Below, piece by piece: positions 14,196 to 27,565 of a stretch of DNA of 64,000 nt (the first letter of the stretch is position 1; each line of letters starts with the position of its first letter). Under the pieces are notes generated by a model, which saw nothing but the letters and a program-made list of their open reading frames with translations, was not told where the DNA came from and made no database searches. This stretch comes from Apostichopus japonicus (Eukaryota > Echinodermata > Holothuroidea > Aspidochirotida > Stichopodidae), in NCBI RefSeq assembly GCF_037975245.1, contig NC_092574.1, positions 20,591,213-20,655,212 of the forward strand, read 5' to 3'. The position numbers were made by a program, and so were the translations under genes.

Positions 14196-15955
14196 CTCTG
14201 TATACTGGCACCACATTGGTGCTCACCTATGTGAACACATCATGTAAGATTGCTCACATTATTAGAATCATGAGTCATACTCAAAATAAGTCAAACATTT
14301 CCTAAAACCTTTTCAAGAAGGGTATCATCACTTTTGATACGAGGAATACAGAAAATCCTTCATTTGAATTTATAGCAACTCGAATATATTTCACACCAAA
14401 AAAAGTCATAACAATATTGGAATTTTATTTACACAAATTTGTCGTACGTTATAACCTTGAGGTATAAGTTTGTTTAACAAGATTACAGCTTCTGGTACAT
14501 TAACTATCCAAAAAAGTTATCTTCACTAAATTCATTGTTTTATGTACCTTTTGTTATTATACAACAATGATGACGTAAACATTAAAATGGTAAAAAACAT
14601 CATTAAGCTCAAGGTAACACGCAAGTTTAATGAATTCATTTAAATTACGAAGCTGTTCAAGGTTTCACCATATGTGTCATTTTGGCAGAAAATAATGCAT
14701 TTAGCGCTATTTCCATTCGCATATTTGCATGTGCGTTGCAATGAAAGGTCACACACGTGTTAACGGTTTGTATTCTTTCCGCTTAATATTGTGGGTTGTT
14801 GCTGTTCTGATATTCCTCCACCCACCCCCCCCCCCCTTGTTCTTATAACCATACCTTTTGTCCAACCATTCATCAATCTGTCGTATTTCACACCTTCAGT
14901 AAAATTTCAGGACATAACAGAACAAATATTCTGTCAGTGAATTCAACCGACGAATTTTTTTACTCCTTTCATATTAAAAGTAAGTATTATAAGCTTCACA
15001 CTTGCACGCAAACAGTTCGTGACTGTGAGCTTAACAAAATTTGTGAATATCCAGTGTTTTAACTTCTTTGAACTTTTAACGGCCTATATACTTAAGATAA
15101 AAAATATAAGAATTATACAGATTCCAATTTTCAAGAATACGTCTTCGGGTTTTAGTCTTTACATATATCAGTAAAGATGGGAGGATTATAATGTAGGAGA
15201 AATCACCCTCAAGTTTACAGCAGATTCAGGAAATTGATAAGTCAGCTGAAAAAATCAATTACTCTGTAAGAAACAAAGAACTGACAATATGACAGGATTT
15301 CATATTTAAAAAGTGCGATATTAATAATTAAAAAAATAACTTGAATACATATTTTGAAGTTTGAACGCTTCAACAATATTTCTTGCATTTTCATCAATGT
15401 AAGATATAAAATGTATTTAATGGATTCCGAGAAAGAAAGAAATTTAAAAAAAACGGGTTGTATCCGTTAAAAAAACATAAAAAATAAACTCAATCTGAAC
15501 CTTGTAGATCTTACCCAAAAATCTTCCTGTCGGCCAATTGAGAACGTGTTATCATAATATTTAATGTTCATATTTTATTATCATAGAGTATCCCTATTAC
15601 AGATAATTTATGTCATCATAACGACATGACTGTCTGTTTTTTGTTTTAACAAAATGGTATAAATCATTTGTAAGTGATTTTAAACCGAACTCGATTATTT
15701 GACAATAGCAAGGAAAGTTTTGCGGAAATTTTTCTTTGATTTGACAATAAAATATAGAAATTACGAAATGATAATCATAGTGAATAGATATATCGTCAAC
15801 AAATAAAAACAAAACATAAATGTTTGCTGGTTTCATTGCACGTTGCTTTCTTTATGTTAGGCTTCGTCGGAAGTTCAGGCTACACTAGCCAATCACTAAT
15901 CATATAAGAATCACGTGACATTCTCAAATGTGTTTTCTAATTGTGCAAGTGCAAG

Positions 15956-16046
15956 TTTTTGTCTTTCTCTTTCTCTTGCTCTCTTTTTCCTTTCTTTTTT
16001 TTCTTCTTCTTTTTCTGCATCTTCTTCTTCTTCTTCATCTTCTCAA
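15956..16046. repeat. Polypyrimidine tract
   Basis: About 90 bases almost entirely C/T (TTTCTCTTTCTCTTGCTCTC, then TTC and TCT repeats), with only a few interrupting purines. Confidence 0.9.
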
Positions 16047-17326
16047 TAAGCGTACAATCTAGAACATCCTGTAATCCTCACTTCCTCGGGCATTTACCGA
16101 GGTTTTATGTACGGTTGCCCTTTTGCAACAGTATCATAAATTGAAGCTAATTTAATTCTTTATGTAAGTCTATCTATCTCTTATTCAATTAAAATCAATC
16201 GCATATCCAGAACTTCCCCCCTTTTTTTTTCTTTTTTTTTCTCGAAAATATCTGATATCTGTTCGACCATGAAAAGAAAATTTAAAGACGAACATAGTAC
16301 GGTTAATGTCAAGTGTAGACTACGACTCTAGAATTATATTGTCACTGGAGATGATGACCTAGTTTTTGATTATTCCTTTTACATAGATCTTTAATTTTAC
16401 CCCCCAGTGAGCATGGCAGTCTGTGAACTGTGGAAATATGTACCGCATAACTTTAAAGCATTATATATAGGGGAATTTAGTGAGGTATAGTAGACTATAC
16501 TATAGGTCTGTTTTGTAATATGTTGACCACGCAGATATTCAGTTTCTCTGAAAATTTAAGTAACGTTCTTTCAAATTTACCTTTTCTTATTTTCTCTATT
16601 TGGGGAAGGAGAAGGGAGAGGGTATGGGGTTTGGGGTTATCTTTTAAAATATAATGAAGACCTGTAAATTAATAATTGTCAAATGGGCTTCGAAAATGAT
16701 TTTATCTGCATTAAATATGATGAACTATAGTACTAGTAATTTAACAAAGAAAGATGCATTCAGACAAACACCCCCTCTACTTCTAATTACTAAATAAATA
16801 TAATGAGATTATTCAGTGAAAAATCAAACTCATAAAAATTATTATGCTTTAATGCAAAGAACAGACTATGTTTAATGGTAGGATGTCTTTTAATCTTTCC
16901 TGTCCGTTTGAGCATGGACTTATTATATACCCTTCATGCATTACGTATATGTATCGTTCATTTGGTTATAAATGACTATGACGAAGTTTATCAAGTCAAT
17001 TCAATACTTATTAATTATTTTTATCATTATCAATGAGTCCACGACAGCGACAATTACGACAACCGTAATGACGTCATCTCAGACGACGACAACGAAGATA
17101 ACGGTCACCATGTCGATTTTGACGTCAAAAGATGAATATATACACTTTACATAGTCACTATAAAATTGACTTAGGGTGTCGATGTTGATGACGATGATGA
17201 CGATGACGATGAAGAGTCGATAGCTTTGACAATGGCGATGTCGAGTCGATTCCGATGACGGAATCACGACACTTTATATGATGTTCAAAATTTAACTGTG
17301 CTGTCGATGCTGATGACGATGACGTC

Positions 17327-17590
<264 letters not shown>

Positions 17591-17955
17591 GTATCGATGA
17601 ATACCATGACGTTGATGACGATCGCGATAAGTGCAGTCTGTTTAGATTTCTGATTTCCGTTTATGGAAACTAGCCAAATATCGAGAGCAAATTTGATTCA
17701 CATTATCAGACCGCAGGAATTATGACGTTTTAATGACAAATGACTTCTGCCCATACATACATCAATACGCTTTCATTAACTGAGGAAGGATTGTTGAAGT
17801 TTTCTTTAATCGTGGAATGATACTTAAAAAGGAATAGACGTTTTACTTTTTATTTTGAAAAAGGAAAGAGAAAACGTCAAAATTAACTTCATAACCTGTA
17901 GGTTAGAAATACCGTACATTGTATTGTATTTTGCTTAGTGCAGGTAAATCAAGAA

Positions 17956-18235
17956 GGGGGGGGGGGGGGTTCCAGGATTTACAAAGGAATGGCTGTGACC
18001 TCGAGGTAGTTGAAAGTGATTCCCATGTTTGGGGTGTGGGGGACTCCTCCAGAAAAGAAAAAAGAAAACCTTTTAGAAGAGAAATGGTTAATGATGCTTT
18101 CTAAGGCTTACAAAGCCTTGGTCTTTTATTAGGTATACACCCACAGTTGTGCTAATGACTACTTTTATTTTACTTGTGGACTTGAAGAAGGCGGCGTATA
18201 CACCCCACACCCATTCCCTCCCCTGGATACGCCAC
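17956..18235. mobile_element. Possible TIR-element remnant ending GGATACGCC
   Basis: It begins with a 14-G tract and ends with GGATACGCCACT, the style of end seen on the 46.7 kb element. A short inverted pair GGCGTAT/ATACGCC lies at 18193-18233. The left boundary is not defined; tentative. Confidence 0.25.
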
Positions 18236-19254
18236 TCTAAATCCATTTTGTTTTTACTTCTCCGCGGTTACGTTATCCTCATACACAGACCCTCAATTTG
18301 CTCGTAAACTTCTCTCTCTCGTAAAATTAAAGTTAATGTTACACTCGCCAGCACCGTCCCAAAAAACGTTTTCCTCGAACTAATAAAAAAAAGAAAAGAT
18401 CCGTTTGACAAGCTTTCCTCTTTGATGTGACATTCGTCGTATAGATAAATTTAAGAAAGAAAAGAAGAAGAAGAAAAAAAACTTTGCTTAAGTTTTCTGC
18501 AGTTGAAGTGCATTGCCGGAGATTTCGTTACAGATAAAGCTTTCTATAGCATGAAATTGGGCAGGAATATATATAGAAGCTCTTATTTACATGCCCTTCC
18601 TCAATGTACCCCTTGTTTACAATAAAATATGAGAGATTGTAGCAACCTCTAAGAGCACATCCATCTCAAATCAATGTAAATAACGAAGTAATTTGCCAGG
18701 ATTTGTCCACGAAATCGTTTGTTACATAGCATAGAGAGAGAGAGGCCATGACAAGAAGTCCATAGGTCTTCTCAACTGTGACACTTAAGAGTAATATCTG
18801 TTTAGGAACAATTGTCAGTTCTCTTTTCTTCTTAAATATTATGTTTAGTGCCAACAAAGAGGTTGGCTAATGGATTAAAATCTAATGCAAAGAGGTCATA
18901 AGTATATACATACTTCGAAAAGAGAGAAAGAAAGAATCAAATTCACAAACCTAAAATTCATAGGGGTTTTTTTTTTGTGGGTGTGTGAACATGTGTGTGT
19001 CTATCTGTTTTCCAACGGTTTCATTTCATACCTTAAGCCACATTGATTGATTTTTTTTTAAGCTTGAACAACAAGACTAAAAATAGAATTAAAAGAAAAT
19101 ACAGTGTTAATATAAATTATTCAAAGACATAGCGTGACGTAATTAGCCACCACTATATGTGTGAAAGCAAAGTGCTGTGTGGTTAAATGCTAGAAAATGT
19201 AAAGATATCCCAAATAAACTACTAGTTAGCTTGCACTTGACCAGTGACCAGAAC

Positions 19255-19425
19255 CGATGAGAGGGACGGGGGGGGGGGGCGGGGTCGGTGTCAATTATAG
19301 GGGGCCTGTGAGATAATGGACCAATAGTAATGTATTCTCCTTTTTCACAATATACTTCAGGGAAAGTAAAGACTTCAAAATGGGGGCCCGAAGCTATAAC
19401 TGTCCCCTGGGCCCGACCTGGTTTT
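19255..19425. mobile_element. Fragment of the repeat seen at 13.6-14.2 kb
   Basis: The sequence GAAGCTATAACTGTCCCCTG (from about 19390), followed by a GGCCCGACC-type end, matches the right portion of the 13621-14195 element. Upstream is a 13-G tract. The boundaries are approximate. Confidence 0.4.
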
Positions 19426-19706
19426 CAGCACATGTGCTTGTAAGTAGAAATAATTCTTCACTTTTCTTAGCCCTCTGTTTTTTTTTCTTGTTTGAGGGGG
19501 GGGGGTTGTAGGGGGAGGGGGTTGGAATCGTCGAAAGTTATAAACTGACAACATTGCCCAAATATCGTCAGGGTCGGTGCTTTCTATACAACCGATAGAG
19601 TCGTCCGGCTAAAATGTGACCTAAAAAATAGATCAAAATAAAATAAAACTGTTAGCAAACTGCATATCCACTAGAGAGCATGTGTAAGAGAATGTGTAAA
19701 GTAAGG

Positions 19707-19757
19707 TGGCCTGACGTTTTGATCCTAGCAGGATCTTCTTCAAAGGCTAAAAAATAG
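19707..19757 (+). repeat. Dispersed repeat fragment with GATCCT-AGC-AGGATC hairpin
   Basis: GTGGCCTGACGTTTTGATCC leads into the inverted pair GATCCT (19721-19726) / AGGATC (19730-19735), then CTTCTTCAAAGGCTAAAAAATAG. I recall a very similar motif as a common dispersed repeat in marine invertebrate genomes; only one copy is in this window. Confidence 0.35.
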
Positions 19758-19920
19758 ATATTTAATGAATATTCAATAAATATCAATGAATAATGTATGA
19801 TTTAGAGCACGTTCTTAAACATGAATTGTTCCATATCATTAACTGTACTTCCAAGACAACTATTTGATGTAATAGTCTATAACAATCATTGTGCAAACAT
19901 TGTCTGTGTGTGTGTTGTTA

Positions 19921-20004
19921 ATGGGTATTGTTAAGGTAAGGGTTAACGGGATTTGAACAATTGAAAAGCAAACAATGACGTTCAGTCTGAATGTAAAACA
20001 CACA
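19921..20004 (+). repeat. Dispersed repeat, copy 1 of GGGTATTGTTAAGG type
   Basis: GGGTATTGTTAAGG..., GGATTTGAACAAT(T/G)GAAAA and GTCTGAAT(G/A)TAAAACACAC occur in this order here and at 62874-62956. No coding content. Confidence 0.55.
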
Positions 20005-20706
20005 TTTTCTATTTTCCCCATTTCTTCAGTTGCTTCTCGAACTAATCTAAAAAACTAGTCTCAAAACCTGAGCAAAACTAATTTTACCGTAGCTTCGTTC
20101 ATAATCACCTCCACCCACCTGCGTAGGTAACGTAAATTTTAAAGGTTAAAGATGTTCTACTGCTTAAAATATCTGACACTGCCACAATTTGTGGTCTGTT
20201 TTCTAGGTTAAACGTTAATTTTGATTTGTATCCTATACATACGGTACTTGAAGATATATGTATAAATAACTGGGAAATTACTAAAAAATGTAATCAACCT
20301 CCCCCGCCCCCTTCCCGTAATCCTGAGAGAGATTAAGCTTAGTGTAATCTATATTTACAGTTTGTTTATCTGTATGTTTCTTATGTAGTATGCGGTACGT
20401 TAGTGTAAACATTCCCTAAAAATAGCCTGAAGAGACCTCCTTCGCAAATATTTATACTGATTTGGCAATAACATTTATCACAAAGTTTCCGTTTTCGGAT
20501 CCCCCACCCACCCCCCCCCCCACTTACCTTCCCCCGGAAAGTCCAAGATTGTCAATAACTTCAGCTTTTGGTAGCATATATTTGACACAAACACACAGTG
20601 GCAATTATACTGTCACCCTTCAATATCAAGCAAAGATATCGGTACCTTTCTGAGATGATCTTGCTTAGATAAAAGTATTACCGTTAATTGACCTCATTAG
20701 TGTAAC

Positions 20707-20708
<2 letters not shown>

Positions 20709-20745
<37 letters not shown>

Positions 20746-20855
20746 CATATGTATATACTTAATTTTAATAGAGACCCTAATATAAAATAAAAATTCTTTG
20801 GTTGGCTTAGGATTCGAACCATTGATGTCATAGTTACAACGATTAGCCTATACTT
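20709..20855 (-). mobile_element. tRNA-like SINE relic with AT tail
   Basis: The minus strand shows A box-like TAGGCTAATCGTTG (about 20850-20837) and a perfect B box GGTTCGAATCC (20820-20810), then about 65 bases of AT-rich body and a pure (AT)17 tract at 20742-20709. The anticodon arm is degenerate. Confidence 0.5.
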
Positions 20856-23587
20856 TATAATTGGACACATAGTCTGCATGTGGGCATGTATACGACATGT
20901 GGCACAGTGCAGGTTTGTACAACATGATGGTTAGAACAGAGGAAGTCAACAACAACAACAGAGATAAAAAGTAGACTAAATGTATAGCAAACTATGTTGT
21001 GCGCAAAAATTTCGAATTATGGAAGCCATCATCCATTTTCCCTAAAGTTATTGACAACAATAATTAAAAAAAAAAATCACAAACTCATAAATATCGGAAA
21101 GAGTTATATTAATATCAGTTTTTAGAAAACGGTCGAAAGAACGTTATTCCTACATTTTTCATGAAGTAAATCAATTGATCAACTGCTGTTTATTTCATTT
21201 CGGGCCGACATCAAAATGTATCCATTTGTTGTCCTTCGTGCAATTGGCCCCTTGCCATGTACGACTTGACAGACGACACCCATGCAGTCGTTGAACTCAA
21301 CTGCAAAGTTAACGCGTCAGTAGGCTCTGCAACGCGTTTAACCAATGAGGGGTGCCTCTTAGAGGAATGCTAAGTACGTGACTCAATGGCAATGTAAGTT
21401 GTTAATTGGCCGTTACTTTCATAAACAAATATAAACTCTTAAAGAAAGAAGATCATATATTTTAATATATATATCTATATCTATATAGATATCGGAGAGA
21501 CGGAATGCTGACCCGGTCCTGGTGATAAGTATTGAGCAGGAAGATAGATCAAATGAAATCCAAGGTTGTGACTCTTCTCAAACCCTCTGAGATCAGTCTT
21601 GGGTAACATCCATTCCGTTTCCTTTGGCGGTCTCGAGATAATTCAACAATTTATTTATATTTACACCAGGAAACATAGTTTCAATTCCTTCTCGCGAAAC
21701 CGGTAGCCTCAATATTTTTTTGCCAGTATAGGCTACTCACCGGTCACTTGCTAATATATGTAGGCCTTCAATTCCAGAAACTGTTATTTCTCATACAGTA
21801 TATATACCACAGTAAATTTGAGCCCAGCCTTTTTGTAAAATCACCACCACCAGAGGGGCCAATTAGGCTGGGAGGGGGAGGGGGTGACATAATTCGTGGG
21901 GCAGTGGGAACATGTGACTTTGATTTGAGGAGGCAAACCACGAAGTTACAAACCTTTCAATAAAATGGATCCTCTGTTCATCCACCGTGACAAACTTCCA
22001 GTATTTGAAATTTCTCAACAAAAGGGGTATTTTTTACTTATTGTTTTACCCCTTCATTGTTCAACAACAGCTTACTTTTTAATTTACAATTTAATATATT
22101 GGGTACTGCTTTATATTATTGTCATTTGTTCAAGCATTTCGAACAAACCAAACACATGTGTGTCTGTGTGTGTGATTCGGCATTTCTCCTCGCAAGGAGC
22201 TCCTCGTTTCAGCAAAAATCCTGAGGGCGAGGGGAGGGGGATTTGTACAGCTGCTCTTCACGCAACTAAATAAGTAGCAATGTTTTCTTTCAAAATACAC
22301 GATTTCATTGTAAGCGGTATACATGATTTACCATTTATTTCTATAAATATTCATTTTTTTTTTTGTTGATAATAGGCTATATTTGAACTATCATTGTAAT
22401 AAATAGCACAATTTAAATTCTGAATAGAACATGTTCGTGATATGAATGAAGAATCAACATGGTTTTTTTTTAAGCGAGAGCGAGACTTGAAAAATCTACG
22501 AAATTTTAGGAATTTATTCATATTAAATTATAAATCGTGAACGCTCACGTCTGTTCATTTCATTATTTTTGAGCACTACGTGAACTTTTGAATGCTGACA
22601 TGACTACGACTAGAGGCAAAGACGTAATACAGACAAGAAGAATAAAAAAAGTAACCTCCAATTCACTCATTATTTTTTACTCATTAAAGAGTTGAAGACA
22701 TTTCAGATATTCAACCTTGACATTTTTCAAAGTTTATTGACTGTCATCGTAGGGTCACCTTAACCGGTCTTATCATACGAAGTGGTTACATCTTTAGATA
22801 TAGTTTCCAAGAAATGTCCAGACAGAGGATTGGCTAACTTGACTCTGACACATACCGTACATATATGACTTGTTGACATCTTGGAATTTGAACATGTGTG
22901 TATAGATTCCCTTGTACACTCTTCAGTCATCAAGCTAAGTGTATTTAGAGGTATTCAGAAAACAGGAAGTGTATACTCCTACGGGAAAGGGGTCGGTTTG
23001 ATCAATGTGCTATTGTTAGCTTGTTCGAAGAGGCATGTTGGGAGGGGGAGGAGGGGAAGGAGGCGTGCATGGGATGGGTTTGAGGGTTTGTTTTCATATG
23101 TAGGAGTAGAAACATTGAAAGAATAGTAATGCTGTTTCACCTTCTTGTATTCAGGAATATTGGCAATGGTGTTTGTTATTTTGAGGAACAATGAACAGCG
23201 CAAATAAAATGGTCATATCGATTAATCATATGTTATTTTACTGTACAACTGTATGTACGTATATCGATGATTTCAAGCAACAACAACAAAATAATTTCTC
23301 GAGTTGTGTGTATTGTTCATAGGCGGTTCAAATACACGGCTATCAATCCAGACTGTGTTTCAATTAATATTTTTTTACTTTTTGAGAAAAGACCCTTTAA
23401 CCAAGTGAGGTTCATCAATTAAAGTGACTGGATAATTGAGTCTAATATGTTGACCCAGTGCAGGTCAGTTCCTCAGATGTAAAACAAAACTCAATGGGAT
23501 ACCATATAAGACTTGAGTGACATGAACTGACATGTTTACAAATGCATTATTAATTAGAATTCTTAAAACAATGGATTAACATTAATA

Positions 23588-23650
23588 TTTAGGACTATAA
23601 CACTGATGAGCCGACGTCATGATTTCTTTAGCCTTAAAGGAGCAATCCAA
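23588..23650 (+). repeat. Weak dispersed repeat pair with 53707-53770
   Basis: TAATATTTAG...CACTGATGAGCCGACGTCAT...TTTAGCCTTAAAGGAGCAATCC here parallels TAATATTTAG...CACTGAGGAGCTGAAGTCAT...TTTAGCCATTAAGGGGCATTCC at 53.7 kb. This looks like an old shared repeat. Confidence 0.4.
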
Positions 23651-23836
23651 AAAAATAAACATATTTTAATGGTGAATATCTTGAAAACCTCATTAGCTAT
23701 AGAAGCATTTACTTGCACTGAAATTTGTACCTTTCTTCTTGGACTATTATATATTAAGACTAAAATTCTGCCTAGAGTCGGTTTAACAATAGCTGTGCAC
23801 TGACGAACAACGAAAGAAAACAACAATCGGCGTTGT

Positions 23837-23838
23837 GA

Positions 23839-23875
<37 letters not shown>
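23837..23875. repeat. (ATT)n microsatellite
   Basis: About 12 perfect ATT units. Confidence 0.95.
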
Positions 23876-26617
23876 GTAAGTATAGAAAAAAATAATAACT
23901 TGAGTAGAAACACTACACATTACATGCAAGGCAACAACTCCACATTCCTTTCTCAACCTATAAGCAGGGAATGTGACCACGTGATCATTCATGACGGCGA
24001 TAAATTTGGTTAAATGTCAGCTAGAATGGATTAATTCTTTGAAGTTTATGAGCGTACCAAGTTAGGTTGAACGGTCTCTGTACAATCTACTATACAGATC
24101 CATACCTTATGAATATGCAGTGATATTGACATTAAATAAAAAATCTTAATCATTTAATCTTCTCATTTGCATACATTAAACTTGGATTTTCAATCGAAAC
24201 GTTCTTCAGACCACCCGGATAAAATATAGAAATTGTTACTGAATACTGTCGTTAATTGTAAATGATTTCAGATTCTTAAGTTCCTTGTAGAATCATGTTG
24301 TCATACAATAAAGTTCAAGACATTTTGTCCCCCCGTGAATTCCTCTTTTTAACTTTAAGCAAAAAGGACGGGACCCCAGCAAATCTTTATAAAAAAAAAA
24401 TGATAATAATTTAATATGAATTAATCTTTGCATCTTGATAGGACAAAAATGTAAACCTAACGTACAGCTATTTAACTCAGTTACTCCACTACTTGTAAAA
24501 GTACAGAGAGGATAACCTTGCATTAATGACTAAGCAATTATAACATTACTTAAACATAACGTTACAGCGGTCTTTGCCCTCGTCGCTGCGTGTATGCAAT
24601 CCTCGAGCGTTTCACATACTATCATGGTGCGAGCCAATCTACGGGGAATAGTATAGGATATAAAGATATGTATAACCTATCCGTTAAACGTTAAAGTGGT
24701 ATTCGGCTTGAACTTTGAAGAAGAGGAAGAATTAAAAGTACAAACTAGATCAACTATCAATTAAATTTATCTCGTTTTTCTCTATGAAGGATTAATGGTT
24801 TAGTTCGATGACCATTGTATATCATAGGAAAGAATTTCAAACGAAATCCAATTTTTAGTTCACGAATTTACTGCATGCATATTGTACATAATGTTACCCG
24901 GAATAGCTTAAGACAATGTTCAGCAAATGATCAATGTTATCCATATTCATCAAAATATGTTTTACCTTGTCTGAAACGTTCCTTTTGAATCATATATTAT
25001 GAAGTCTGCTGCTAACTTCAGATTTAATTTGAGTTGTAATTATTACCCTTTGCTGTTTTAAGAATTCGATAAATAAGCCAAGTGGGTATGAAATTACAAC
25101 AAGCAACCACCTATAATATTAAACACCATTTGTGTTTGGCAGAGTCTTAATGCAGTGTATGCATATTATGTTTTGCTCTATTAACATTTTGTTGTTTCTC
25201 ATCAGCAGCTGACGTAATGGGAATTTGAATACTAGACTGGGTAATCCAGTCGCTATATTTGATAAGCCTGCGATAATTTAAACGCAATATTGAAATACGA
25301 CCTGTTGTGATAGAAGTTGTTTTTAATGATGTAAATTTAAGTGTGTTGCATAATAACGATAGGCTATGCATATTCAAATCATATCCAAATTAGTCGAAAC
25401 TACTCCAAATTTGATTTAGTTTCATTTTCCAGATGATTGGATTTCGAAAGAAGAAAATATACGAAATATGTATAGGAAGAGCCGCTATACAAAGAAAACA
25501 GTGTGCTGAAGTCAATTATGAATAACCAACTAATCTTTATAGTTAGAACATTTTTTACAACCATTTTCAAATAAGAATAAAAGTAGGGCCTCAGTTTAAA
25601 AGGAACTGGAGATACCCCTGTTTGAAAAGAAAGATGTCGACAACAATGAATGATAATAAGAAGGGGGAAAGGGGCAAATTTTTTTTGTAGGTGTATTCGC
25701 CCACATTGACACTTCGCTGTACTTGAATTTATTAGGTCTAGCTTCAGTTTATAGAGCAATGGCCACTCAAAAATGTAGGCTATCATGGTTATATATAAGA
25801 CCCACTTCAACAGTTAAATATAGATGTTCATTGTGCATGCTCTCATATAAAAGCAAGAATATCTGAGGATTTGTGAATATAACATACTTCTCTTTCGGGT
25901 ACTTTTTTGTTTTAGTATTTGATGAAAAAAGGTTTCTTCGCTAAATGATTCCTAAGACTGCCAATTTTCATAGAAATTCGGTGAAACTAGAATACCATAT
26001 ATAGTGTGGTATTACAAGAACGAGTGGTTGCAGCCCACGTCACTTGAAACAGCAGCAAATGTCAAGAAGAACTATAAAACGTTTACACAACATTTTATAA
26101 TACCGAGTTCCAAATTTCTTGGCTAGAAAATGTTGAAAGAAAGTTGATAACAGTTTCTTCATTTTGGTGGCACGTGTACTGAAAACCCCTCCCTTACCCT
26201 AACACGAATATTTTCATTCAACTGAGGTCCGCACCTTTCGTATCTTATAGGTCTTCCTTCTATTTAATGGAAAGAACTCGGTCGTTTGGGAGGGTGCATG
26301 GACCTATCATGTTTCTTTACAGGTTAGTATCCTCAACAGCCTCACGTGTTTTCTTTTCCTTCGGAGAACATATCGTGTCAAAGAGAACAACTCGATTAAA
26401 GAATACGCCAAAGTCCTGTGGTGATGCGTAAAGGTGGGTTGAAGAATCCCGCGTTCATCAAAAGCCTTCCACCCCACAGGGGTTTCATATCTGAATTATT
26501 GGCCCAACGAACTACCCTCAAATGCGTCATATCTGTAATTTTATGACGTCAACACCGAATACAATAGGAGTCTACCAAAATCTCAAAACTCTAACATATT
26601 CTTCTTCACTAAATATA

Positions 26618-26647
26618 TTATAACTTACTTATATAAGTAAGTTATAA
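26618..26647. repeat. Perfect 30-bp palindrome
   Basis: TTATAACTTACTTAT and its exact reverse complement ATAAGTAAGTTATAA abut with no spacer. The following GTTATAAAGGTAGTATA resembles the minisatellite unit that starts 360 bp downstream. Confidence 0.95.
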
Positions 26648-27009
26648 AGGTAGTATACACCCTTGTCTTTGATTGATGGTGACACGGTGGCCACTGACTA
26701 AGATTAGCTAGCTATCATATGATACGTTCGACTTAACCTTTGAAAATAATAATTTAGCGGCGGGATTAGTGGGTCATCTATAGGTAACCTTTATGATAAA
26801 TATGTTTTAACACGACTGAAAGGTCTTAAAAAACATCAAACAATATCAACAAAAGTGCAGCAACTAATTAACCTTCGGCATTTCCATAAGTGTCATAGCA
26901 AGTGTGGAAAAAGTGTTTTGACTTTGCGTTATAGTAACTTTTAAACATCACTGTTGTGTTAAAACCGATTAAGGGTCATTTTATGTTGCAGGAATACTTT
27001 ACTGTGACT

Positions 27010-27565
27010 TTATACGCTATACATAAGTCGAGTATGCCGGACTGTTATGAAGGTATACGATATGTATAAGTCGAGTATGCCCGACTGTTATACAGGTAGT
27101 CTATAAGTACGTAAGTCGAGTATGCCCGACTGTTATAAAGGTAAACGATATGTACGTAAGTCGAGTATGCCCGACTGTTATAAAGGTAAACGATATGTAC
27201 GTAAGTCGAGTATGCCCGACTGTTATACAGGTAGTCGATATGTGCATTAGTCGAGTATGCCTGACTGTTATAAACGTGGTGCAATGTTCGTATAAGTCGA
27301 GTACGCCCGACTGTTATAAAAGTATACGATATGTACCTATAAGTCGAATATGCCCGACTGTTATACAGGTAGTCTTTATGTACGTAAGTCAAGTATACCC
27401 GACTGTAATAAAGGTAATCTATATGTTCATAAGTCGAATATGCCCGACTGTTATAAAGGTAGTCTATATGTACAAACGTTAAGTATGCCCGACTGATATG
27501 GTAGTCTATATGTACATAAGTCGAGTGTGCCCGACTGTTATACAGGTAGTCTAGGCTATATGTTT
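27010..27565. repeat. 45-bp minisatellite, about 13 copies
   Basis: The core GTCGAGTATGCCCGACTGTT recurs at 42-47 bp spacing (ACTGTTAT or its variants begin at 27041, 27084, 27129, 27174, 27219, 27264, 27310, 27357, 27402, 27447, 27492 and 27534). Each unit holds an inverted pair AGTCG/CGACT. Because the unit is mostly 45 bp (15 codons), long frames stay open on both strands (27150-27482 plus, 27045-27392 minus); these are by-products, not genes. Confidence 0.95.

Larger units (their letters stand above)
20856..26617. other. No gene recognised
   Basis: Mostly AT-rich unique sequence. A 136-codon minus frame at 25400-25810 has hydrophobic, low-complexity composition and no recognisable domain. 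The only clear repeats are the ATT tract and the 23.6 kb fragment. Confidence 0.55.

Noticed and set aside
25400-25810. 136-codon minus frame
   Set aside because: Low-complexity hydrophobic translation of AT-rich DNA with no motif or splice support; not part of the GPCR.
27045-27482. Overlapping opposite-strand frames of 110-115 codons with a repeated YNSRAYSTY-like motif
   Set aside because: They are by-products of a 45-bp repeat unit lacking stops; the indel-bearing units break the frame and no flanking gene structure exists.
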